This document shows, one piece after another, positions 44,601-51,230 of a DNA stretch of 64,000 nt; position 1 is the first letter of the stretch; each line of letters starts with the position of its first letter. Both the position numbers and the translations under genes were made by a program. The DNA is taken from the NCBI GenBank assembly GCA_019636695.1, contig JAHBXD010000001.1, forward strand, positions 241,661-305,660, in the 5' to 3' direction. The DNA comes from Phycisphaeraceae bacterium. GTDB lineage: Bacteria; Planctomycetota; Phycisphaerae; Phycisphaerales; UBA1924. The notes beneath the pieces were generated by a model. It saw only the letters and a program-made list of their open reading frames with translations, had not been told where the DNA came from and ran no database searches.

Positions 44601-44787
44601 ACCACCCGCTCAACCCCGAAAGGCTCGATCGACCGATCCAGAGCGCCGCCGCCGTCAGCGGCACAAGCGCCCAAAGCCACAACGGCTGCTCAAACTGCAC
44701 CGGCCCGATGACCAGCGACGCGGCGATCCGTCCCTCAATCGCCCCGAAGCTCACCGATGCGCCTCCCCCCCGCGCGGGCTGTTGCAC
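41686..44787 (-). CDS. giant VWA domain protein with GATase1-like domain
   Basis: A 1033-aa protein. Two N-terminal membrane helices (LWLWALVPLTAAALWIG; VRVGVLVLLVCALAEP) precede a first VWA domain (VLDVSRSMPSVL), a beta-rich region, a glutamine-amidotransferase-like segment (VLVLSDAPQEHGALTRALREKG...YIRDLGGGLVMIGGPSSFG), a second VWA domain with intact MIDAS (IVIDCSGSMAEP ... VLTDGETSGE) and a membrane helix near residue 900, then a basic Arg/Ala-rich tail. It is the first gene of the array running to 31538; moxR starts 193 nt downstream. Divergent from accB. Confidence 0.85.
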   Translation of the reverse strand: MQQPARGGGASVSFGAIEGRIAASLVIGPVQFEQPLWLWALVPLTAAALWIGRSSLSGLSGWSRWAAPTVRVGVLVLLVCALAEPSTRRTARDVAVLAVLDVSRSMPSVLLEAAEATLGEIVQRRERASDKLGVVTAAEEAFVQSLPSERTRRIERRYIGDDNGTDLASGVRLALGVRAKDAATRLVLVSDANETSGSLLEAAQAAKATGVPIDVVPVRYRYPAEVILERVLTPSTARADQTIGVKIVLTATQATQGFLFLSMNGQTIDLDPDAPGDGAAVELREGQNIHTVQVAAGEPGTKRFEAYFEPLIRGGRPVGDEVLENNRGTAVTFVTGEGRVLVLSDAPQEHGALTRALREKGVQYTVLPGRQAPESLEELASFDAVVMVNQPADNFSQAQQEHLLRYIRDLGGGLVMIGGPSSFGAGSWIGSPLADALPVKLDPPQRRELPMGALAIVIDCSGSMAEPVGRGLDKQRVSNEAAVLSLGTLQRRDMVTVIAFSGRHEVVVPLRRNDDPEAIARRIRSIVPTGGTYMYGALREAREQLLRSEAGVRHVIVLTDGETSGELQEAIDIINSYTENRITMSTVAVGDDTNLELLQNLAAATNGRSYSVTSANAQSELPQIFIRESRVVKRSLISEGPPKSPRVFGGGSHAMRGITATPSVRGHVVTADREGLSLVTMRVGDPQKENDPLLAEWQYGLGRVVAFTSDAGGRWAEGWPTWSGYAQFWDQHIRWAMRPTSTSTVRMTTEDRGRQTLVVVEAVDTAGERLGSGSFQARVAGPKGATATLSLRQIGPGRWEGVFPSVESGTYIVGVVGAAPGGDGSEPIRMSAQAAVIKPFAEEFRSLEDNAALLRQVALLTGGRVLFEVVLERGQARIMGDVRRVEAYTRDGLTMPVSTRSIRVLLALAGFGLFILDVGVRRVRVDGRALVAAVKRGLSRARARAPTEQLQTLASARAKARARMEAQAERTVAQRKFDATPEQLARAAAVPEVRSPTTAATVVTKKKTEAQPEAEGMSRLMAAKKRAREEMED

Positions 44788-45008
44788 CCGTCAGCCGGAC
44801 GACCTTGAGATGCTGCCAGGTTCAACCGCGCCTCCATCCGCGCCCGAAGACTCTGCACGACCTTTGTACGTCCGAGACGTCGCCGCGATGCACAGGCCCA
44901 GACCGACCCATCATACGAAAACTCCCCCAGCCCGCCCCGCTCCTGCGGCATCGTGCTAGACTCTCCACGCACTCGGCGACCGCCTGCAACAGACATCGAG
45001 CATCACGC

Positions 45009-45476
45009 ATGATCGACATCCGTAAACTGAAGGAACTGGTCAAGCTCATGGTCGAGAACGATCTCGCCGAACTCGACCTCCGCGACCAGGAAGAAAAAGT
45101 CACGGTCAAGCGAGGCTACGCCGGCGCACCGATCGTGCAACACGTCCCCATGGCCGCGCCCATGCCGCGCCCGCTCACGCCCGCCTCCGCCGATGGCGAA
45201 GACGCTGCCGCCGATGCCCAGGCCGATGACGCCGGCCTCATCGCCATCGAAAGCCCCATGGTCGGCACCTTCTATTCCTCACCCAACCCCGATGCCGAGC
45301 CTTTCGTCAAGGTCGGCACTGCAATCGATCCCGGCTCCACCGTCTGCCTCGTCGAAGCCATGAAGGTCTTCAACGAAATCAAGGCCGAAACCTCCGGAAC
45401 CATCGAACGCGTCCTCGCCAAAAGCGGCCAGAGCGTCGAGTTCGGCCAGAAACTCTTCCTCGTCCGCCCGGCATGA
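45009..45476 (+). CDS. accB: acetyl-CoA carboxylase biotin carboxyl carrier protein
   Basis: A 155-aa BCCP subunit that carries biotin between carboxylase and transferase in fatty acid synthesis. The N-terminal dimerisation helix IDIRKLKELVKLMVENDLAELDLRD, a flexible Pro/Ala linker and the biotinyl domain with SPMVGTFYSSPNPDAEPFV and EAMKV (Lys at about 119 is biotinylated) are all present. The frame is open upstream, but the ATG at 45009 fits the family. accC follows, but with a four-helix-bundle gene in between. Confidence 0.95.
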   Translation: MIDIRKLKELVKLMVENDLAELDLRDQEEKVTVKRGYAGAPIVQHVPMAAPMPRPLTPASADGEDAAADAQADDAGLIAIESPMVGTFYSSPNPDAEPFVKVGTAIDPGSTVCLVEAMKVFNEIKAETSGTIERVLAKSGQSVEFGQKLFLVRPA

Positions 45477-45492
45477 ACTGACGGAGTGTCGC

Positions 45493-45938
45493 AGAGACGG
45501 AGAGACGGAGAGACGAAGTGGGGCACGTCCGTCGATTCATGGATCTTGTTGCTTGGCAGCGGGCAATGGAACTCTGCCGGGCGACTTATCAGGTTTGTGC
45601 AGGGTTGCCCGATACCGAGCGATTCGGAATTTCGCTTCAGCTCCGCCGGGCCGCGGTTTCAGTGCCGAGCAATATTGCCGAAGGCTTCGGCCGGGAGTCT
45701 CGGCAGGATCTGATTCGATTTTTTCGCATCGCGAGAGGTTCGCTCTATGAAGTACAGACGCTTTTTCAACTCTGTGTTGATCTGGGGTTCGTACAAGATG
45801 CAACCATTCCCTGGGAACTCGCCGCCGAAACGGACAGAGTGCTCCAAGGATTGATTCGTTCGCTGCTCGCAAAGCAGGATTCGGGCTGATCGCTCTGCGC
45901 ACGAACCTCCGTCTCCCCCACTCCGTCTCTCCGTCTCT
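45493..45938. repeat. inverted repeats bracketing the four-helix-bundle gene
   Basis: AGAGACGGAGAGACGGAG (45493-45510) is present as a perfect 18-bp inverted copy at 45921-45938 (CTCCGTCTCTCCGTCTCT), and a partial third copy (CTCTCCGTCTCT) lies at 45944-45955. The arms would pair in RNA as a long stem enclosing the gene. Confidence 0.8.
45518..45889 (+). CDS. four-helix-bundle protein (S23 / 23S rRNA intervening-sequence type)
   Basis: A 123-aa protein: FMDLVAWQRAMELCRATYQVCAGLPDTERFGISLQLRRAAVSVPSNIAEGFGRESRQDLIRFFRIARGSLYEVQTLFQLC matches the family (WQxAmeL ... lp..E.fgL..QlrRAavSvpsNIAEGfgR....e...Fl.iA.gSl.EletqL). These proteins are known from intervening sequences in 23S rRNA genes and as scattered single genes; no biochemical role is established. 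The start is taken as the GTG at 45518 after GGAGAG; an ATG at 45539 is possible. GC content is near 50% against about 67% in accC, pointing to insertion into accBC. Confidence 0.9.
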   Translation: MGHVRRFMDLVAWQRAMELCRATYQVCAGLPDTERFGISLQLRRAAVSVPSNIAEGFGRESRQDLIRFFRIARGSLYEVQTLFQLCVDLGFVQDATIPWELAAETDRVLQGLIRSLLAKQDSG

Positions 45939-45980
45939 TTCTTCTCTCCGTCTCTTCTCCCCTCCCCCCGGACCCCACCC

Positions 45981-47321
45981 ATGTTCCGAAGAATCCTCAT
46001 CGCCAACCGCGGAGAAATCGCCCTCCGCATCCTCCGCGCCTGCCGCGAACTCGGCATCGAAACCGTCTGCGTCTACTCCACCGCCGACCGCAACGCCCCA
46101 TACCTCCGGCTCGCCGACCGCGCCATCTGCATCGGCCCCGGCCCCGCCGAAGAGTCCTACCTCAACATCTCCCGCATCATCTCCGCAGCCGAAGTCGCCG
46201 ATGTCGATGCCATCCACCCCGGATACGGCTTCCTCTCCGAACGCGCCGACTTCGCCGCCATCTGTCGAGACTGTAAAATCGAGTTCATCGGCCCCTCCCC
46301 AGAAGCCATGGCCAAACTCGGCGACAAGGTCGCCTGCAAGCAGACCGCCAAAGCCAACAAAGTGCCCATCTTCCCAGGCTCCGAAGGCGCTGTCGACGAC
46401 GAGGAAGAAGCCGTCAAAATCGCCGATGACATCGGCTACCCCGTCATCATCAAGGCTTCCGCCGGCGGCGGCGGCCGCGGCATGCGCGTCTGCCGCAACG
46501 AAGCCAGCCTCAGATCAAACATCCGCGCTGCCCAGCAAGAGGCCCTCGCCGCCTTCGGCAACGGCGCGGTCTTCATAGAGAAATTCCTCGAACACGCCCG
46601 CCACGTCGAAGTCCAGTGCCTCGGCGATAAGCACGGCCATGCCGTCTACCTCTGGGAACGCGACTGCTCCATGCAGCGACGCCACCAGAAAATCATCGAA
46701 GAAGCCCCCGGCCCCGGAATCGAACGTAAAAAAATGCAAACCGTCTGCGAGGCCGCCGCTCGACTCATCAAGGCCGCCGAATACTCCGGCGCTGCCACCG
46801 TCGAGTTCCTCATGGACGAAAAACAAAACTTCTACATGCTCGAAGTCAACACCCGCGTCCAGGTCGAACACCCCGTCACCGAACTCATCACCGGCATCGA
46901 CATCGTCAAAATGTCCATCCTCGTCGCCGCCGGCCTTCCCATCCCCTTCAAGCAGAAAGACGTCGAAATCCGCGGCCATGCCATGGAATGCCGCATCAAC
47001 GCCGAAGATCCCGACCGAAACTTCATGCCCTCCGCCGGTCGCATCGATACGTGGGAAACCCCCGGCGGCCCCGGCGTCCGCCTCGATACGCACGTCATCC
47101 CGGGCTATGTCGTGCCGCCCAACTACGACAGCATGATCGGCAAACTCATCGTCCATGCCGACGACCGCGAACAGTGCATAGAACGCATGGCCCGAGCCTT
47201 GCGCGAGTTCCGCGTCGGACCGATCAAAACAACCATCCCCCTCCATAGCCGGCTCATGGAGCACTCCGACTTCCGTCGAGGCGGCATCGACATCCACTTC
47301 CTCGAGCGCCTCCTCAAATAG
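45981..47321 (+). CDS. accC: acetyl-CoA carboxylase biotin carboxylase subunit
   Basis: A 446-aa ATP-grasp enzyme that carboxylates biotin on BCCP. It starts MFRRILIANRGEIALRILRACRELGI and has HPGYGFLSE, the glycine-rich ATP loop KASAGGGGRGMR, ERDCSMQRRHQKIIEEAP and EVNTRVQVEHPVTE with catalytic Glu and Arg. Length is normal. Codons are strongly C-ending. The leader is pyrimidine-rich with no clear ribosome site, because the inverted-repeat arm of the upstream insertion runs almost to the ATG. The stop is 11 nt from the convergent dockerin gene stop. Confidence 0.97.
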   Translation: MFRRILIANRGEIALRILRACRELGIETVCVYSTADRNAPYLRLADRAICIGPGPAEESYLNISRIISAAEVADVDAIHPGYGFLSERADFAAICRDCKIEFIGPSPEAMAKLGDKVACKQTAKANKVPIFPGSEGAVDDEEEAVKIADDIGYPVIIKASAGGGGRGMRVCRNEASLRSNIRAAQQEALAAFGNGAVFIEKFLEHARHVEVQCLGDKHGHAVYLWERDCSMQRRHQKIIEEAPGPGIERKKMQTVCEAAARLIKAAEYSGAATVEFLMDEKQNFYMLEVNTRVQVEHPVTELITGIDIVKMSILVAAGLPIPFKQKDVEIRGHAMECRINAEDPDRNFMPSAGRIDTWETPGGPGVRLDTHVIPGYVVPPNYDSMIGKLIVHADDREQCIERMARALREFRVGPIKTTIPLHSRLMEHSDFRRGGIDIHFLERLLK

Positions 47322-47332
47322 GTCGCGCCCCC

Positions 47333-48112
47333 TTACCGGCACCCCTCGAAAAAACGATCCAGGAAATAAAACAGGTCGCTCAGGTCCAGCACGCCATCCG
47401 GCGCGCCGTACCACGGCGAATCCATGTCGCTCGATCCCGTCAGGTCCGCGACTTCAAGGTTCCCCGCCACGAACTGGTCAAGAAAGTAGAAAAAATCCGA
47501 GATGTCCACCACCCCGTCCGGAACCCCGTACCCAGGCGCATCCGGGTCGCTCGAACCCGTCAGGTCCGCACCGCAACGCACCGGCCATCCCACGATCTGA
47601 AAACGGTTCTTGAATCCGCTCGGCGCTCCGTTCGCCAGAAAACCCAGATACTGCGCCACGCCCGTCGGGTCCGGTGCGCCCGCCGCATTGATCGACGTCG
47701 CCGACCACAGAAACTGCGGGCTTCCCGTCTGCGCTGACATCCTCAGCCAATACCGACGACCGCCCTCAAGCACAAATTCGCCCGGTGAAATAAACGTAAA
47801 CTCACCCGCGCCCGTCAGCGGCCCAGTCGCCGTCAACGAGGTCAGCAACTGCGATGGCGCGCTCTGCCCCGACCAGATCGCCACCTCCGGACGCGGCGAA
47901 GGATTCGGAAAATTCATCGACAGAGTCACCGCGCCCATGCGAAAGTCCCGCTCCGCCGGCATCTCAAGCCCCACCGCCTTATACGTCACGGTCGAGCCGC
48001 TTCCAAACAGCGTGCTCGTCACCAGCGGGTCACTCAGGTTCCCCAGCACCACGTCCCCCCGCGCGCTGCTGCACATCACAACGATGATCGCCAGCACTCG
48101 TCCGAACATCAT
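47333..48112 (-). CDS. secreted protein with two dockerin-like C-terminal repeats
   Basis: A 259-aa protein with a signal peptide (MMFGRVLAIIVVMCSSARG). Residues about 22-175 form a jelly-roll-like choice-of-anchor domain (VGLEMPAERDFRMGAVTLSMNF ... GGRRYWLRMSAQTGSPQFLW). The C-terminus has two repeats, CGADLTGSSDPDAPGYGVPDGVVDISDFFYFLDQFVAG and VADLTGSSDMDSPWYGAPDGVLDLSDLFYFLDRF, calcium-loop dockerin-like repeats of the GC-type set common in Phycisphaerae. They probably mediate surface anchoring. The 802-aa protein at 56785 ends the same way. Confidence 0.85.
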   Translation of the reverse strand: MMFGRVLAIIVVMCSSARGDVVLGNLSDPLVTSTLFGSGSTVTYKAVGLEMPAERDFRMGAVTLSMNFPNPSPRPEVAIWSGQSAPSQLLTSLTATGPLTGAGEFTFISPGEFVLEGGRRYWLRMSAQTGSPQFLWSATSINAAGAPDPTGVAQYLGFLANGAPSGFKNRFQIVGWPVRCGADLTGSSDPDAPGYGVPDGVVDISDFFYFLDQFVAGNLEVADLTGSSDMDSPWYGAPDGVLDLSDLFYFLDRFFEGCR

Positions 48113-48214
48113 GCTTCTCCTTCGCCTGCTCCGTCGGCAATCCTACGGCGCATACTCGTCCACAGCCCCCTCATCGTGCGAGAAAAGCCCGATCGCCGCG
48201 CATCGCACACATCT

Positions 48215-49075
48215 TCACCATGCGCGCAAACGCCCCACATCACCCTTCCACGCTTCAACTTCTCCGATCGGCCCCCGAACCAGTCGATACACCGGCGCCT
48301 GCGCCGGACACCGAAACCGCACACGCGCAACCGTCTCACCAAGCCCGCGGCTGATCGCGCACACCGTCTCCCCGCGGCAAATCACCCCAGACGCCGCACC
48401 AGAGGGCAAATCGCACGAGGTATGCGGCGTCCGCGTCGCCCCAAGCCGAACCTGCCCCCCATGCGTGTGCCCTGCAAGCACCACCGGCCAACCGACCTCG
48501 CTCGCCGGATACATCTCGCTCGGGTAATGCACCAGCCCGAGCACAAACCCGCTCGACCCCGTCTCAAGCGCCGTCCGCAGCACGTCTTCCGGAAAACTCG
48601 CCCCTGCGACCGTCAGTCCCACCCCCTCCAAATGCACCCCTTCGTGCTCAAGCCAGCGCACGGCTCCCACTCCCCGGGCCTCGCGACGAAACGCGGCGGT
48701 GTCATGGTTTCCGAAAATCCCTACCGCGCCCTGCCGCGACCGCACCCGCCCGAGCACTTCGGCCAGCACCTCAAGCGCTGCCCCTTCATCCCCGGGGTGA
48801 TCCATGTAATCCCCGGTCAGCGCAACCAAGTCCACCTCGATGCGACCGATCTCGTCGAGTAGTTGCCCAAGCACCACCGGCCGCCGCCGCCGCGTCGTAT
48901 GAAAATCCGTCAGATGAAGGATCGAAAACCCCTCCAGACCCGGGGGAACCGCCGGGTGCGGGAGGTCATAATGCTCAACCAGTCCACCCCTCCGCCGGCT
49001 TTGCGGCGTGTCTAGTGCGCCCCACCCGTGATCCGATTCACGCGAGGCCTCTTTCCTTGTTGCCTTCTGCTTCAT
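48215..49075 (-). CDS. metallophosphoesterase
   Basis: About 286 aa. Calcineurin-like motifs in order: ILHLTDFHTT (DxH with D/F), VDLVALTGDYMDH (GDxxD), VGIFGNHDTAAFR (GNHD), and LAGHTHGGQVRL (GHxH). It resembles YkuE/UDP-2,3-diacylglucosamine hydrolase-like single-domain enzymes; substrate is unknown. The ATG at 49075 has GAGG upstream; the frame is open to 49201. The N-terminal codons TPQSRRR are contributed by a palindromic repeat (48992-49008), and the 5' part is duplicated as a decayed fragment near 50992-51095. Confidence 0.88.
   Translation of the reverse strand: MKQKATRKEASRESDHGWGALDTPQSRRRGGLVEHYDLPHPAVPPGLEGFSILHLTDFHTTRRRRPVVLGQLLDEIGRIEVDLVALTGDYMDHPGDEGAALEVLAEVLGRVRSRQGAVGIFGNHDTAAFRREARGVGAVRWLEHEGVHLEGVGLTVAGASFPEDVLRTALETGSSGFVLGLVHYPSEMYPASEVGWPVVLAGHTHGGQVRLGATRTPHTSCDLPSGAASGVICRGETVCAISRGLGETVARVRFRCPAQAPVYRLVRGPIGEVEAWKGDVGRLRAW
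48992..49020. repeat. palindromic REP-like repeat, copy 2
   Basis: The core CCGCCGGCTTTGCGGCG (48992-49008) is identical to copy 1 and is followed by TAGTGCGCCCCACC. It lies inside the 5' coding part of the metallophosphoesterase gene. Confidence 0.5.
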
Positions 49076-49301
49076 CGAACCTCTTCCTCCCCTCCACAAC
49101 TTCTTCGCGTCCTTGGTGTGAATTACTCCGCCGTGATTGCCTCCCCCTTTGGCCCCCCCGCGACCCCTCTGCGTCGGCGACACCTTCCCACCAGTTCCCA
49201 TCCCGCCCCGTGCCTAGCCACCCCATGCAATCGACCTTGGCAGCCGCAAGGAATCAGGTAAACTCCGCAGTCGCGGCACCTCGCCCCATGCGGAGTCTCC
49301 G

Positions 49302-50546
49302 ATGCGTGTTGCTCCATCGTTCCCCCTGGTCCTTCTGCTCATCTCGTTCTGCTCCTCGGTCGCTCTAAGTCAAGTGCCCCCCAAGCCCGACGCTCCACCG
49401 GCCAAGGCGCCTTCGAAAGAACTCGATCCCATCGCCCGCGAACTCGGCGATGCACCCAAACTCCTCGGACTCACGCCCGAAGCCATCGCACGTCACCCCG
49501 CCCCGCCCGTCATCCGCGTCGGCACCCGCCTTCTCTACGACACTGGCTCTTCCTACGCCAACGACGCCAACGACCACTGGTTGTTTCATGAACAGGCCGG
49601 TGGCGGCATCGGTCTCTGCGCCCTCGACGTCGCCGCGATCGAAGGCCCCGCTGCCGTCGTCGTCGGCCAGTTCTTCGGCTATAACCCGACATCAGGCCGC
49701 TTTGAGATTCTCGGCGCAACGTCCTGCAATTTCGGTCCCGCCGCCGCGGTCGGCGACTTTTGGATCCATCCTGAGTTGCTCAAGTCCGTGGACACGACCT
49801 CAGCCTTCCGTGTTCGTCGAGGTCAGTACACGCTGCACGGCAAGGTTCACAACGTCCTCCGCGTGCGCGTCTCCTCCGGTTCTCGCACAACACAGTGGAT
49901 GTACGACACGGACACGGGCCTGTTGCTGATCTACCGCTCCGGCAGCACGATCGTGCACGCCAGCCCAGTCGAAAAGGACGACGAAGACTGGGACGGCGTC
50001 GTCCTCAACCACATGACGCTCGTCGGGGTTCGCCATATCGAATGGCCCGGAATGAACGGCAAAGCCCCGGAATGGTGCCGCAACCTGAAGCGCATGCGCT
50101 ATCAGGGCCATCACTACGTCACGCTCGACGGCTTTCCGCCCACCAGCGGCGGCGCGATGGACATGGAGTTCCGCGCATCGGCGAGGGGCAATTCAATGCT
50201 GGCGGGCGAACTCGTCGATGTGCTCGAGGAGTCCCGCGCAGGTCGCGATGCTCTGAGCCGCCGAGCATTTGCCAGCGGCGTCGCCGGACCTGGCCTGCTC
50301 TTCATCACGCCGGAGGCATTCAAGGCCATGCGCCCCGGCCAGGTGCTCGAACGCGAGGAGCGCATCGGCTACGAACTCGTCGTCGCCCACAAGGACCAGC
50401 AGCAGGTCGTCATCGAACTTCGGCATCCGCTCTTCTTCACCCGGCGCGTCTACGACCGCGAAGGCCGCATGATCATGGTCGAGCAGGCAGCACGCCAGTT
50501 GACCGGCTGGCAAGGTTGGGTGCAGCGCCTCGTCGCCGTCGAGTAA
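49302..50546 (+). CDS. secreted hypothetical protein
   Basis: A 414-aa protein with a signal peptide (MRVAPSFPLVLLLISFCSSVALS) and a Pro/Ala-rich linker. The mature protein begins with IRVGTRLLYDTGSSYANDANDHW and contains beta-rich segments (YTLHGKVHNVLRVRVSSGSRTTQWMYDTDTGLLLIYRSGS), suggesting a lipocalin- or LolA-like sheet structure; the C-terminus LRHPLFFTRRVYDREGRMIMVEQAARQLTGWQG is also strand-like. No known family was recognised. GGAG lies 6 nt before the ATG. It stands alone between repeats and gene fragments. Confidence 0.7.
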   Translation: MRVAPSFPLVLLLISFCSSVALSQVPPKPDAPPAKAPSKELDPIARELGDAPKLLGLTPEAIARHPAPPVIRVGTRLLYDTGSSYANDANDHWLFHEQAGGGIGLCALDVAAIEGPAAVVVGQFFGYNPTSGRFEILGATSCNFGPAAAVGDFWIHPELLKSVDTTSAFRVRRGQYTLHGKVHNVLRVRVSSGSRTTQWMYDTDTGLLLIYRSGSTIVHASPVEKDDEDWDGVVLNHMTLVGVRHIEWPGMNGKAPEWCRNLKRMRYQGHHYVTLDGFPPTSGGAMDMEFRASARGNSMLAGELVDVLEESRAGRDALSRRAFASGVAGPGLLFITPEAFKAMRPGQVLEREERIGYELVVAHKDQQQVVIELRHPLFFTRRVYDREGRMIMVEQAARQLTGWQGWVQRLVAVE

Positions 50547-50666
50547 GTGCCTTCGCTGGATGACTTCCATACTTCGCGAGGACAGGCATCCCGCCCGACG
50601 CGAGTACTTCTCCAGCCTCTACTCATATTCCAATCGCATGCGCCACAGGTCCGTGGTGCCGCCAGT

Positions 50667-50700
50667 CCGCCGGCTTTGCCGCCCAACTGGTGTGACGCAC
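50667..50700. repeat. palindromic REP-like repeat, copy 3 (diverged)
   Basis: CCGCCGGCTTTGCCGCC (50667-50683) differs from the other copies at two positions and is followed by a second dyad, GGTGTGACGCACC. Confidence 0.45.
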
Positions 50701-50835
50701 CGCAGACCCACTTTGAAAACGCTTCAGACCTTTCCCCTGCATGATCTTCGCGCCCTTCGCGCTCTGCGCGGACAAACGCCTTCACCCGCTCCACCTCCGC
50801 CACCGTTGAGTTCTTTGTGAACTTTGAGTTCAACC

Positions 50836-50999
50836 CCCTCCCCGCGATCCCCCTCCACAGTCGCACCATCGTCGATCGCGGGTGCGGCACCGCCGACCTC
50901 CACCCTTGGCTGGCCGCGAATGGCATCGGCCCTACCCGCTACCTCGGCGTCAAGGCGTTCGCCGATATGGTCGCGATTTCGCACCGCCGCAACGTATGA
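50836..50999 (+). pseudogene. methyltransferase fragment
   Basis: The translation RTIVDRGCGTADLHPWLAANGIGPTRYLGVKAFADMVAISHRR aligns with motif I and the next strand of the methyltransferase at 31538 (VVADLGCGAADLRGWLVEQGIRPAKYLGVEAIDELFSVSRRK). There is no start with a ribosome site, the glycine-rich motif is altered, and the frame stops where a metallophosphoesterase relic begins. It is a truncated remnant of a paralogue. Confidence 0.65.
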
Positions 51000-51110
51000 A
51001 AATTCGTCAGATGAAGGATCGAAAACCCCTCCGGACCCAGGGGAACCGCCGGGTGCGGGAGGTCGTAATTCTCAACAAGTCCACCCCTCCGCCGGCCCGG
51101 TCGGTTCCCG
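50992..51110 (-). pseudogene. metallophosphoesterase 5' fragment
   Basis: On the minus strand it encodes RRRGGLVENYDLPHPAVPLGPEGFSILHLTNFHT, nearly identical to the intact metallophosphoesterase N-terminus (48895-49000). The DNA matches at over 90% across about 100 bp. The first metal Asp is now Asn, and the rest of the gene is missing. Homology ends inside the CCGCCGGC repeat core. Confidence 0.75.
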
Positions 51111-51230
51111 ATCATCGTCGGAGGGGTTCTGGCCGAGGGGTCACGCATGGGCTTGCAAGCAGGGTACGGGAACAGTCGCTAGACTACCCGCCCCCACGAT
51201 CGGGGGTTGGTGACCGCGGAGAACGACCAC

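Larger units (their letters stand above)
50547..51230. other. 684-bp non-coding region with repeats and gene relics
   Basis: This region contains palindromic repeat copy 3 (50667-50683), a CTTCGCGCCCTTCGCG-type repeat (50746-50771, similar to 49103-49122), a methyltransferase relic and a metallophosphoesterase relic. It looks like a recombination-prone scrap region. Confidence 0.6.

Noticed and set aside
45491-45960. CRISPR-like or simple repeat array around the four-helix-bundle gene
   Set aside because: Repeats are inverted and purine-rich, without regular unique spacers.
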